Shown here piece by piece: positions 1-11,900 of a stretch of 23,078 nucleotides of DNA (position 1 is its first letter; each line of letters opens with the position of its first letter). This DNA is from Euglena gracilis (lineage: Eukaryota > Euglenozoa > Euglenophyceae > Euglenales > Euglenaceae), in contig CAAHFI011860141.1 in assembly GCA_900893395.1 (NCBI GenBank), positions 1-23,078 on the forward strand. The letters run 5' to 3'. The position numbers and the translations under genes were made by a program. A model generated the notes under the pieces. That model did not search any database and was not told the DNA's origin. It saw nothing but the letters and a program-made list of their open reading frames with translations.

Positions 1-54
1 GGGGGACGTTTACCAGGTCAGCCCAGGTTACCATGTAAAAATGGACCAAATTGG
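1..54 (+). repeat. Left partial satellite unit
   Basis: The window opens inside a unit, at the G-run corresponding to monomer position 158, and runs to the end of that unit. It carries one of the few isolated substitutions in the array: position 8 reads G where other units have A (ACGTTT instead of ACATTT). It also lacks one G in the GGG just before the next unit (TTGGCC instead of TTGGGCC). The window edge cuts the unit, so it is not necessarily truncated in the genome. Confidence 0.95.
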
Positions 55-622
55 CCTTACTCCGAGTAACCGAATGGGTGTTCCAGGAGGCCTCCAAAGT
101 CAGGGGACCCGTTGGTTTCATGATTGTCGTGGTTTAATGGTAAGAAAAACATGCAGCGGGAATGTTGGTTGCAAGAAATGAGCACATTTAGATGGGTGCA
201 TTCGACCATTCGGGGGACATTTACCAGGTCAGCCCAGGTTACCATGTAAAAATGGACCAAATGGGCCTTACTCCGAGTAACCGAATGGGTGTTCCAGGAG
301 GCCTCCAAAGTCAGGGGACCCGTTGGTTTCATGATTGTCGTGGTTTAATGGTAAGAAAAACATGCAGCGGGAATGTTGGTTGCAAGAAATGAGCACATTT
401 AGATGGGTGCATTCGACCATTCGGGGGACATTTACCAGGTCAGCCCAGGTTACCATGTAAAAATGGACCAAATTGGGCCTTACTCCGAGTAACCGAATGG
501 GTGTTCCAGGAGGCCTCCAAAGTCAGGGGACCCGTTGGTTTCATGATTGTCGTGGTTTAATGGTAAGAAAAACATGCAGCGGGAATGTTGGTTGCAAGAA
601 ATGAGCACATTTAGATGGGTGC

Positions 623-639
623 ATTCGACCATTTCGGGG
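623..639 (+). other. CENP-B box-like 17-mer, three-T form (example)
   Basis: The 17 bases read A-TTCG-ACCA-T-TT-CGGG-G. Spacing between TTCG and CGGG equals that of the CENP-B box, and eight of nine core bases match, the central A being T. The same form recurs about ten times in zone III. It differs from the common form by one inserted T, so two different one-base insertions (T or C) give the same spacing. Confidence 0.35.
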
Positions 640-835
640 GACATTTACCAGGTCAGCCCAGGTTACCATGTAAAAATGGACCAAATTGGGCCTTACTCCG
701 AGTAACCGAATGGGTGTTCCAGGAGGCCTCCAAAGTCAGGGGACCCGTTGGTTTCATGATTGTCGTGGTTTAATGGTAAGAAAAACATGCAGCGGGAATG
801 TTGGTTGCAAGAAATGAGCACATTTAGATGGGTGC

Positions 836-851
836 ATTCGACCATTCGGGG
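836..851 (+). other. CENP-B box-like 16-mer, common short-spacer form (example)
   Basis: The bases read A-TTCG-ACC-A-TT-CGGG-G. All nine core bases of the CENP-B box are present in order, but the first spacer is three bases and not four. A DNA-binding protein that contacts both half-sites would see them shifted by one base pair. This is the commonest form in the array (about 47 units with five G, and about a dozen with four G). The resemblance may be accidental. Confidence 0.3.
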
Positions 852-933
852 GACATTTACCAGGTCAGCCCAGGTTACCATGTAAAAATGGACCAAATTG
901 GGCCTTACTCCGAGTAACCGAATGGGTGTTCCA

Positions 934-943
934 GGAGGCCTCC
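934..943. repeat. 10-bp perfect palindrome GGAGGCCTCC (one per unit)
   Basis: GGAGGCCTCC equals its own reverse complement and lies at monomer positions 32-41. It is intact in every unit I checked except the one at 18668-18875, where a lost T gives AGGCCCCAAA. It contains a StuI recognition sequence (AGGCCT), which would make the array yield a 212-bp ladder. A role as a dimeric protein site is possible but not shown. Confidence 0.85.
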
Positions 944-995
944 AAAGTCAGGGGACCCGTTGGTTTCATGATTGTCGTGGTTTAATGGTAAGAAA

Positions 996-1014
996 AACAT
1001 GCAGCGGGAATGTT
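996..1014 (+). repeat. Short inverted repeat AACAT/ATGTT inside the indel hotspot
   Basis: AACAT at 996-1000 and ATGTT at 1010-1014 can pair as a 5-bp stem around a 9-base loop (GCAGCGGGA). The pair sits at the centre of the segment where most multi-base changes in the array fall. A stem this short is weak by itself, and its link to the hotspot is inference. Confidence 0.45.
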
Positions 1015-2106
1015 GGTTGCAAGAAATGAGCACATTTAGATGGGTGCATTCGACCATTCGGGGGACATTTACCAGGTCAGCCCAGGTTACCATGTAAAAA
1101 TGGACCAAATTGGGCCTTACTCCGAGTAACCGAATGGGTGTTCCAGGAGGCCTCCAAAGTCAGGGGACCCGTTGGTTTCATGATTGTCGTGGTTTAATGG
1201 TAAGAAAAACATGCAGCGGGAATGTTGGTTGCAAGAAATGAGCACATTTAGATGGGTGCATTCGACCATTCGGGGGACATTTACCAGGTCAGCCCAGGTT
1301 ACCATGTAAAAATGGACCAAATTGGGCCTTACTCCGAGTAACCGAATGGGTGTTCCAGGAGGCCTCCAAAGTCAGGGGACCCGTTGGTTTCATGATTGTC
1401 GTGGTTTAATGGTAAGAAAAACATGCAGCGGGAATGTTGGTTGCAAGAAATGAGCACATTTAGATGGGTGCATTCGACCATTCGGGGGACATTTACCAGG
1501 TCAGCCCAGGTTACCATGTAAAAATGGACCAAATTGGGCCTTACTCCGAGTAACCGAATGGGTGTTCCAGGAGGCCTCCAAAGTCAGGGGACCCGTTGGT
1601 TTCATGATTGTCGTGGTTTAATGGTAAGAAAAACATGCAGCGGGAATGTTGGTTGCAAGAAATGAGCACATTTAGATGGGTGCATTCGACCATTCGGGGA
1701 CATTTACCAGGTCAGCCCAGGTTACCATGTAAAAATGGACCAAATTGGGCCTTACTCCGAGTAACCGAATGGGTGTTCCAGGAGGCCTCCAAAGTCAGGG
1801 GACCCGTTGGTTTCATGATTGTCGTGGTTTAATGGTAAGAAAAACATGCAGCGGGAATGTTGGTTGCAAGAAATGAGCACATTTAGATGGGTGCATTCGA
1901 CCATTCCGGGGACATTTACCAGGTCAGCCCAGGTTACCATGTAAAAATGGACCAAATTGGGCCTTACTCCGAGTAACCGAATGGGTGTTCCAGGAGGCCT
2001 CCAAAGTCAGGGGACCCGTTGGTTTCATGATTGTCGTGGTTTAATGGTAAGAAAAACATGCAGCGGGAATGTTGGTTGCAAGAAATGAGCACATTTAGAT
2101 GGGTGC

Positions 2107-2123
2107 ATTCGACCATTCCGGGG
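2107..2123 (+). other. CENP-B box-like 17-mer, two-C form (example)
   Basis: The 17 bases read A-TTCG-ACCA-T-TC-CGGG-G. The mammalian CENP-B box core is N-TTCG-NNNN-A-NN-CGGG-N. This copy has the correct total spacing and eight of the nine core bases; the central A is T. About 37 units of this two-C type occur, most of them in zone II. CENP-B and other domesticated pogo-type transposases bind such motifs in centromeric satellites. Whether this organism has such a protein is unknown. One mismatch at a core base could weaken or abolish binding. Confidence 0.4.
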
Positions 2124-5100
2124 GACATTTACCAGGTCAGCCCAGGTTACCATGTAAAAATGGACCAAATTGGGCCTTACTCCGAGTAACCGAATGGGTG
2201 TTCCAGGAGGCCTCCAAAGTCAGGGGACCCGTTGGTTTCATGATTGTCGTGGTTTAATGGTAAGAAAAACATGCAGCGGGAATGTTGGTTGCAAGAAATG
2301 AGCACATTTAGATGGGTGCATTCGACCATTCCGGGGGACATTTACCAGGTCAGCCCAGGTTACCATGTAAAAATGGACCAAATTGGGCCTTACTCCGAGT
2401 AACCGAATGGGTGTTCCAGGAGGCCTCCAAAGTCAGGGGACCCGTTGGTTTCATGATTGTCGTGGTTTAATGGTAAGAAAAACATGCAGCGGGAATGTTG
2501 GTTGCAAGAAATGAGCACATTTAGATGGGTGCATTCGACCATTCGGGGGACATTTACCAGGTCAGCCCAGGTTACCATGTAAAAATGGACCAAATTGGGC
2601 CTTACTCCGAGTAACCGAATGGGTGTTCCAGGAGGCCTCCAAAGTCAGGGGACCCGTTGGTTTCATGATTGTCGTGGTTTAATGGTAAGAAAAACATGCA
2701 GCGGGAATGTTGGTTGCAAGAAATGAGCACATTTAGATGGGTGCATTCGACCATTCGGGGGACATTTACCAGGTCAGCCCAGGTTACCATGTAAAAATGG
2801 ACCAAATTGGGCCTTACTCCGAGTAACCGAATGGGTGTTCCAGGAGGCCTCCAAAGTCAGGGGACCCGTTGGTTTCATGATTGTCGTGGTTTAATGGTAA
2901 GAAAAACATGCAGCGGGAATGTTGGTTGCAAGAAATGAGCACATTTAGATGGGTGCATTCGACCATTCCGGGGGACATTTACCAGGTCAGCCCAGGTTAC
3001 CATGTAAAAATGGACCAAATTGGGCCTTACTCCGAGTAACCGAATGGGTGTTCCAGGAGGCCTCCAAAGTCAGGGGACCCGTTGGTTTCATGATTGTCGT
3101 GGTTTAATGGTAAGAAAAACATGCAGCGGAATGTTGGTTGCAAGAAATGAGCACATTTAGATGGGTGCATTCGACCATTCGGGGGACATTTACCAGGTCA
3201 GCCCAGGTTACCATGTAAAAATGGACCAAATTGGGCCTTACTCCGAGTAACCGAATGGGTGTTCCAGGAGGCCTCCAAAGTCAGGGGACCCGTTGGTTTC
3301 ATGATTGTCGTGGTTTAATGGTAAGAAAAACATGCAGCGGGAATGTTGGTTGCAAGAAATGAGCACATTTAGATGGGTGCATTCGACCATTCGGGGACAT
3401 TTACCAGGTCAGCCCAGGTTACCATGTAAAAATGGACCAAATTGGGCCTTACTCCGAGTAACGAATGGGTGTTCCAGGAGGCCTCCAAAGTCAGGGGACC
3501 CGTTGGTTTCATGATTGTCGTGGTTTAATGGTAAGAAAAACATGCAGCGGGAATGTTGGTTGCAAGAAATGAGCACATTTAGATGGGTGCATTCGACCAT
3601 TCGGGGACATTTACCAGGTCAGCCCAGGTTACCATGTAAAAATGGACCAAATTGGGCCTTACTCCGAGTAACCGAATGGGTGTTCCAGGAGGCCTCCAAA
3701 GTCAGGGGACCCGTTGGTTTCATGATTGTCGTGGTTTAATGGTAAGAAAAACATGCAGCGGGAATGTTGGTTGCAAGAAATGAGCACATTTAGATGGGTG
3801 CATTCGACCATTCCGGGGGACATTTACCAGGTCAGCCCAGGTTACCATGTAAAAATGGACCAAATTGGGCCTTACTCCGAGTAACCGAATGGGTGTTCCA
3901 GGAGGCCTCCAAAGTCAGGGGACCCGTTGGTTTCATGATTGTCGTGGTTTAATGGTAAGAAAAACATGCAGCGGGAATGTTGGTTGCAAGAAATGAGCAC
4001 ATTTAGATGGGTGCATTCGACCATTCGGGGACATTTACCAGGTCAGCCCAGGTTACCATGTAAAAATGGACCAAATTGGGCCTTACTCCGAGTAACCGAA
4101 TGGGTGTTCCAGGAGGCCTCCAAAGTCAGGGGACCCGTTGGTTTCATGATTGTCGTGGTTTAATGGTAAGAAAAACATGCAGCGGGAATGTTGGTTGCAA
4201 GAAATGAGCACATTTAGATGGGTGCATTCGACCATTCCGGGGACATTTACCAGGTCAGCCCAGGTTACCATGTAAAAATGGACCAAATTGGGCCTTACTC
4301 CGAGTAACCGAATGGGTGTTCCAGGAGGCCTCCAAAGTCAGGGGACCCGTTGGTTTCATGATTGTCGTGGTTTAATGGTAAGAAAAACATGCAGCGGGAA
4401 TGTTGGTTGCAAGAAATGAGCACATTTAGATGGGTGCATTCGACCATTCCGGGGGACATTTACCAGGTCAGCCCAGGTTACCATGTAAAAATGGACCAAA
4501 TTGGGCCTTACTCCGAGTAACCGAATGGGTGTTCCAGGAGGCCTCCAAAGTCAGGGGACCCGTTGGTTTCATGATTGTCGTGGTTTAATGGTAAGAAAAA
4601 CATGCAGCGGGAATGTTGGTTGCAAGAAATGAGCACATTTAGATGGGTGCATTCGACCATTCGGGGACATTTACCAGGTCAGCCCAGGTTACCATGTAAA
4701 AATGGACCAAATTGGGCCTTACTCCGAGTAACCGAATGGGTGTTCCAGGAGGCCTCCAAAGTCAGGGGACCCGTTGGTTTCATGATTGTCGTGGTTTAAT
4801 GGTAAGAAAAACATGCAGCGGGAATGTTGGTTGCAAGAAATGAGCACATTTAGATGGGTGCATTCGACCATTCGGGGGACATTTACCAGGTCAGCCCAGG
4901 TTACCATGTAAAAATGGACCAAATTGGGCCTTACTCCGAGTAACCGAATGGGTGTTCCAGGAGGCCTCCAAAGTCAGGGGACCCGTTGGTTTCATGATTG
5001 TCGTGGTTTAATGGTAAGAAAACATGCAGCGGGAATGTTGGTTGCAAGAAATGAGCACATTTAGATGGGTGCATTCGACCATTCGGGGGACATTTACCAG

Positions 5101-5986
5101 GTCAGCCCAGGTTACCATGTAAAAATGGACCAAATTGGGCCTTACTCCGAGTAACCGAATGGGTGTTCCAGGAGGCCTCCAAAGTCAGGGGACCCGTTGG
5201 TTTCATGATTGTCGTGGTTTAATGGTAAGAAAAACATGCAGCGGGAATGTTGGTTGCAAGAAATGAGCACATTTAGATGGGTGCATTCGACCATTCGGGG
5301 GACATTTACCAGGTCAGCCCAGGTTACCATGTAAAAATGGACCAAATTGGGCCTTACTCCGAGTAACCGAATGGGTGTTCCAGGAGGCCTCCAAAGTCAG
5401 GGACCCGTTGGTTTCATGATTGTCGTGGTTTAATGGTAAGAAAAACATGCAGCGGGAATGTTGGTTGCAAGAAATGAGCACATTTAGATGGGTGCATTCG
5501 ACCATTCGGGGGACATTTACCAGGTCAGCCCAGGTTACCATGTAAAAATGGACCAAATTGGGCCTTACTCCGAGTAACCGAATGGGTGTTCCAGGAGGCC
5601 TCCAAAGTCAGGGGACCCGTTGGTTTCATGATTGTCGTGGTTTAATGGTAAGAAAAACATGCAGCGGGAATGTTGGTTGCAAGAAATGAGCACATTTAGA
5701 TGGGTGCATTCGACCATTCGGGGGACATTTACCAGGTCAGCCCAGGTTACCATGTAAAAATGGACCAAATTGGGCCTTACTCCGAGTAACCGAATGGGTG
5801 TTCCAGGAGGCCTCCAAAGTCAGGGGACCCGTTGGTTTCATGATTGTCGTGGTTTAATGGTAAGAAAAACATGCAGCGGGAATGTTGGTTGCAAGAAATG
5901 AGCACATTTAGATGGGTGCATTCGACCATTCGGGGGACATTTACCAGGTCAGCCCAGGTTACCATGTAAAAATGGACCAAATTGGG

Positions 5987-8900
5987 CCTTACTCCGAGTA
6001 ACCGAATGGGTGTTCCAGGAGGCCTCCAAAGTCAGGGGACCCGTTGGTTTCATGATTGTCGTGGTTTAATGGTAAGAAAAACATGCAGCGGGAATGTTGG
6101 TTGCAAGAAATGAGCACATTTAGATGGGTGCATTCGACCATTCCGGGGGACATTTACCAGGTCAGCCCAGGTTACCATGTAAAAATGGACCAAATTGGGC
6201 CTTACTCCGAGTAACCGAATGGGTGTTCCAGGAGGCCTCCAAAGTCAGGGGACCCGTTGGTTTCATGATTGTCGTGGTTTAATGGTAAGAAAAACATGCA
6301 GCGGGAATGTTGGTTGCAAGAAATGAGCACATTTAGATGGGTGCATTCGACCATTCGGGGGACATTTACCAGGTCAGCCCAGGTTACCATGTAAAAATGG
6401 ACCAAATTGGGCCTTACTCCGAGTAACCGAATGGGTGTTCCAGGAGGCCTCCAAAGTCAGGGGACCCGTTGGTTTCATGATTGTCGTGGTTTAATGGTAA
6501 GAAAAACATGCAGCGGGAATGTTGGTTGCAAGAAATGAGCACATTTAGATGGGTGCATTCGACCATTCCGGGGGACATTTACCAGGTCAGCCCAGGTTAC
6601 CATGTAAAAATGGACCAAATTGGGCCTTACTCCGAGTAACCGAATGGGTGTTCCAGGAGGCCTCCAAAGTCAGGGACCCGTTGGTTTCATGATTGTCGTG
6701 GTTTAATGGTAAGAAAAACATGCAGCGGGAATGTTGGTTGCAAGAAATGAGCACATTTAGATGGGTGCATTCGACCATTCGGGGGACATTTACCAGGTCA
6801 GCCCAGGTTACCATGTAAAAATGGACCAAATTGGGCCTTACTCCGAGTAACCGAATGGGTGTTCCAGGAGGCCTCCAAAGTCAGGGGACCCGTTGGTTTC
6901 ATGATTGTCGTGGTTTAATGGTAAGAAAAACATGCAGCGGGAATGTTGGTTGCAAGAAATGAGCACATTTAGATGGGTGCATTCGACCATTCCGGGGGAC
7001 ATTTACCAGGTCAGCCCAGGTTACCATGTAAAAATGGACCAAATTGGGCCTTACTCCGAGTAACCGAATGGGTGTTCCAGGAGGCCTCCAAAGTCAGGGG
7101 ACCCGTTGGTTTCATGATTGTCGTGGTTTAATGGTAAGAAAAACATGCAGCGGGAATGTTGGTTGCAAGAAATGAGCACATTTAGATGGGTGCATTCGAC
7201 CATTCCGGGGGACATTTACCAGGTCAGCCCAGGTTACCATGTAAAAATGGACCAAATTGGGCCTTACTCCGAGTAACCGAATGGGTGTTCCAGGAGGCCT
7301 CCAAAGTCAGGGGACCCGTTGGTTTCATGATTGTCGTGGTTTAATGGTAAGAAAAACATGCAGCGGGAATGTTGGTTGCAAGAAATGAGCACATTTAGAT
7401 GGGTGCATTCGACCATTCGGGGGACATTTACCAGGTCAGCCCAGGTTACCATGTAAAAATGGACCAAATTGGGCCTTACTCCGAGTAACCGAATGGGTGT
7501 TCCAGGAGGCCTCCAAAGTCAGGGGACCCGTTGGTTTCATGATTGTCGTGGTTTAATGGTAAGAAAAACATGCAGCGGGAATGTTGGTTGCAAGAAATGA
7601 GCACATTTAGATGGGTGCATTCGACCATTCCGGGGACATTTACCAGGTCAGCCCAGGTTACCATGTAAAAATGGACCAAATTGGGCCTTACTCCGAGTAA
7701 CCGAATGGGTGTTCCAGGAGGCCTCCAAAGTCAGGGGACCCGTTGGTTTCATGATTGTCGTGGTTTAATGGTAAGAAAAACATGCAGCGGGAATGTTGGT
7801 TGCAAGAAATGAGCACATTTAGATGGGTGCATTCGACCATTCGGGGGACATTTACCAGGTCAGCCCAGGTTACCATGTAAAAATGGACCAAATTGGGCCT
7901 TACTCCGAGTAACCGAATGGGTGTTCCAGGAGGCCTCCAAAGTCAGGGGACCCGTTGGTTTCATGATTGTCGTGGTTTAATGGTAAGAAAAACATGCAGC
8001 GGGAATGTTGGTTGCAAGAAATGAGCACATTTAGATGGGTGCATTCGACCATTCCGGGGACATTTACCAGGTCAGCCCAGGTTACCATGTAAAAATGGAC
8101 CAAATTGGGCCTTACTCCGAGTAACCGAATGGGTGTTCCAGGAGGCCTCCAAAGTCAGGGGACCCGTTGGTTTCATGATTGTCGTGGTTTAATGGTAAGA
8201 AAAACATGCAGCGGGAATGTTGGTTGCAAGAAATGAGCACATTTAGATGGGTGCATTCGACCATTCGGGGGACATTTACCAGGTCAGCCCAGGTTACCAT
8301 GTAAAAATGGACCAAATTGGGCCTTACTCCGAGTAACCGAATGGGTGTTCCAGGAGGCCTCCAAAGTCAGGGGACCCGTTGGTTTCATGATTGTCGTGGT
8401 TTAATGGTAAGAAAAACATGCAGCGGGAATGTTGGTTGCAAGAAATGAGCACATTTAGATGGGTGCATTCGACCATTCCGGGGGACATTTACCAGGTCAG
8501 CCCAGGTTACCATGTAAAAATGGACCAAATTGGGCCTTACTCCGAGTAACCGAATGGGTGTTCCAGGAGGCCTCCAAAGTCAGGGGACCCGTTGGTTTCA
8601 TGATTGTCGTGGTTTAATGGTAAGAAAAACATGCAGCGGGAATGTTGGTTGCAAGAAATGAGCACATTTAGATGGGTGCATTCGACCATTCCGGGGGACA
8701 TTTACCAGGTCAGCCCAGGTTACCATGTAAAAATGGACCAAATTGGGCCTTACTCCGAGTAACCGAATGGGTGTTCCAGGAGGCCTCCAAAGTCAGGGGA
8801 CCCGTTGGTTTCATGATTGTCGTGGTTTAATGGTAAGAAAAACATGCAGCGGGAATGTTGGTTGCAAGAAATGAGCACATTTAGATGGGTGCATTCGACC

Positions 8901-11900
8901 ATTCGGGGACATTTACCAGGTCAGCCCAGGTTACCATGTAAAAATGGACCAAATTGGGCCTTACTCCGAGTAACCGAATGGGTGTTCCAGGAGGCCTCCA
9001 AAGTCAGGGGACCCGTTGGTTTCATGATTGTCGTGGTTTAATGGTAAGAAAAACATGCAGCGGGAATGTTGGTTGCAAGAAATGAGCACATTTAGATGGG
9101 TGCATTCGACCATTCCGGGGGACATTTACCAGGTCAGCCCAGGTTACCATGTAAAAATGGACCAAATTGGGCCTTACTCCGAGTAACCGAATGGGTGTTC
9201 CAGGAGGCCTCCAAAGTCAGGGGACCCGTTGGTTTCATGATTGTCGTGGTTTAATGGTAAGAAAAACATGCAGCGGGAATGTTGGTTGCAAGAAATGAGC
9301 ACATTTAGATGGGTGCATTCGACCATTCGGGGACATTTACCAGGTCAGCCCAGGTTACCATGTAAAAATGGACCAAATTGGGCCTTACTCCGAGTAACCG
9401 AATGGGTGTTCCAGGAGGCCTCCAAAGTCAGGGGACCCGTTGGTTTCATGATTGTCGTGGTTTAATGGTAAGAAAAACATGCAGCGGGAATGTTGGTTGC
9501 AAGAAATGAGCACATTTAGATGGGTGCATTCGACCATTCGGGGACATTTACCAGGTCAGCCCAGGTTACCATGTAAAAATGGACCAAATTGGGCCTTACT
9601 CCGAGTAACCGAATGGGTGTTCCAGGAGGCCTCCAAAGTCAGGGGACCCGTTGGTTTCATGATTGTCGTGGTTTAATGGTAAGAAAAATGCAGCGGGAAT
9701 GTTGGTTGCAAGAAATGAGCACATTTAGATGGGTGCATTCGACCATTCGGGGGACATTTACCAGGTCAGCCCAGGTTACCATGTAAAAATGGACCAAATT
9801 GGGCCTTACTCCGAGTAACCGAATGGGTGTTCCAGGAGGCCTCCAAAGTCAGGGGACCCGTTGGTTTCATGATTGTCGTGGTTTAATGGTAAGAAAAACA
9901 TGCAGCGGGAATGTTGGTTGCAAGAAATGAGCACATTTAGATGGGTGCATTCGACCATTCCGGGGGACATTTACCAGGTCAGCCCAGGTTACCATGTAAA
10001 AATGGACCAAATTGGGCCTTACTCCGAGTAACCGAATGGGTGTTCCAGGAGGCCTCCAAAGTCAGGGGACCCGTTGGTTTCATGATTGTCGTGGTTTAAT
10101 GGTAAGAAAAACATGCAGCGGGAATGTTGGTTGCAAGAAATGAGCACATTTAGATGGGTGCATTCGACCATTCCGGGGGACATTTACCAGGTCAGCCCAG
10201 GTTACCATGTAAAAATGGACCAAATTGGGCCTTACTCCGAGTAACCGAATGGGTGTTCCAGGAGGCCTCCAAAGTCAGGGGACCCGTTGGTTTCATGATT
10301 GTCGTGGTTTAATGGTAAGAAAACATGCAGCGGGAATGTTGGTTGCAAGAAATGAGCACATTTAGATGGGTGCATTCGACCATTCCGGGGGACATTTACC
10401 AGGTCAGCCCAGGTTACCATGTAAAAATGGACCAAATTGGGCCTTACTCCGAGTAACCGAATGGGTGTTCCAGGAGGCCTCCAAAGTCAGGGGACCCGTT
10501 GGTTTCATGATTGTCGTGGTTTAATGGTAAGAAAAACATGCAGCGGGAATGTTGGTTGCAAGAAATGAGCACATTTAGATGGGTGCATTCGACCATTCCG
10601 GGGGACATTTACCAGGTCAGCCCAGGTTACCATGTAAAAATGGACCAAATTGGGCCTTACTCCGAGTAACCGAATGGGTGTTCCAGGAGGCCTCCAAAGT
10701 CAGGGGACCCGTTGGTTTCATGATTGTCGTGGTTTAATGGTAAGAAAAACATGCAGCGGGAATGTTGGTTGCAAGAAATGAGCACATTTAGATGGGTGCA
10801 TTCGACCATTCGGGGGACATTTACCAGGTCAGCCCAGGTTACCATGTAAAAATGGACCAAATTGGGCCTTACTCCGAGTAACCGAATGGGTGTTCCAGGA
10901 GGCCTCCAAAGTCAGGGGACCCGTTGGTTTCATGATTGTCGTGGTTTAATGGTAAGAAAAACATGCAGCGGGAATGTTGGTTGCAAGAAATGAGCACATT
11001 TAGATGGGTGCATTCGACCATTCCGGGGGACATTTACCAGGTCAGCCCAGGTTACCATGTAAAAATGGACCAAATTGGGCCTTACTCCGAGTAACCGAAT
11101 GGGTGTTCCAGGAGGCCTCCAAAGTCAGGGGACCCGTTGGTTTCATGATTGTCGTGGTTTAATGGTAAGAAAAACATGCAGCGGGAATGTTGGTTGCAAG
11201 AAATGAGCACATTTAGATGGGTGCATTCGACCATTCCGGGGGACATTTACCAGGTCAGCCCAGGTTACCATGTAAAAATGGACCAAATTGGGCCTTACTC
11301 CGAGTAACCGAATGGGTGTTCCAGGAGGCCTCCAAAGTCAGGGGACCCGTTGGTTTCATGATTGTCGTGGTTTAATGGTAAGAAAAACATGCAGCGGGAA
11401 TGTTGGTTGCAAGAAATGAGCACATTTAGATGGGTGCATTCGACCATTCGGGGACATTTACCAGGTCAGCCCAGGTTACCATGTAAAAATGGACCAAATT
11501 GGGCCTTACTCCGAGTAACCGAATGGGTGTTCCAGGAGGCCTCCAAAGTCAGGGGACCCGTTGGTTTCATGATTGTCGTGGTTTAATGGTAAGAAAAACA
11601 TGCAGCGGGAAGTTGGTTGCAAGAAATGAGCACATTTAGATGGGTGCATTCGACCATTCCGGGGGACATTTACCAGGTCAGCCCAGGTTACCATGTAAAA
11701 ATGGACCAAATTGGGCCTTACTCCGAGTAACCGAATGGGTGTTCCAGGAGGCCTCCAAAGTCAGGGGACCCGTTGGTTTCATGATTGTCGTGGTTTAATG
11801 GTAAGAAAAACATGCAGCGGGAATGTTGGTTGCAAGAAATGAGCAATTTAGATGGGTGCATTCGACCATTCGGGGGACATTTACCAGGTCAGCCCAGGTT

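Larger units (their letters stand above)
903..1114 (+). repeat. Representative consensus satellite monomer (212 bp)
   Basis: This copy matches the commonest sequence at every position I compared. By hand count it has 41 C, 61 G, 59 A and 51 T, so the + strand is G- and purine-rich (GC skew about 0.20). It has 7 CpG sites against about 12 expected from composition. Landmarks in monomer coordinates: a 10-bp perfect palindrome at 32-41, a GGGG run at 49-52, GGTAAG at 85-90, a 5-bp inverted repeat AACAT/ATGTT at 94-98 and 108-112, TTCG at 147-150, the variable TTCGGGGG at 155-162, and two CCAGGT direct repeats in CCAGGTCAGCCCAGGT at 170-185. It encodes no open frame longer than about 70 codons. 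I cannot tie it to a known satellite, transposon terminus, tRNA or rDNA spacer. Confidence 0.95.
1..5986. repeat. Array zone I: most uniform, TTCGGGGG form dominant
   Basis: This zone holds the left partial unit and 28 complete units. At the variable site most units read TTCGGGGG. By my reading 7 of 28 carry an extra C (TTCCGGGG or TTCCGGGGG), and one, near 632-640, carries an extra T. Other changes are isolated single-base indels, for example a lost C near 3460 (GAGTAACGAATG), a 4-A tract at 5019-5022 and a 3-G tract at 5400-5402. I see no multi-base lesion. The zone boundary is my own, drawn where variant frequency changes. Confidence 0.7.

Noticed and set aside
693-896. A recurring - strand open frame of 67 codons, identical in dozens of units
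   Set aside because: It repeats because the DNA repeats. Start and stop both lie inside the satellite. The unit length of 212 is not divisible by three, indels break or lengthen it at random, and it has no recognisable domain or composition bias.
1085-1126. GGTTAC and GTAACC inverted 6-mers across unit junctions as a hairpin
   Set aside because: Six base pairs around a loop of about 35 bases is expected by chance and would be unstable.
3515-3739. A recurring + strand open frame of 74 codons beginning with MSWFNGKK
   Set aside because: It appears only where the G-run is one base shorter, which changes the frame. That is a by-product of an indel and not evidence of coding.
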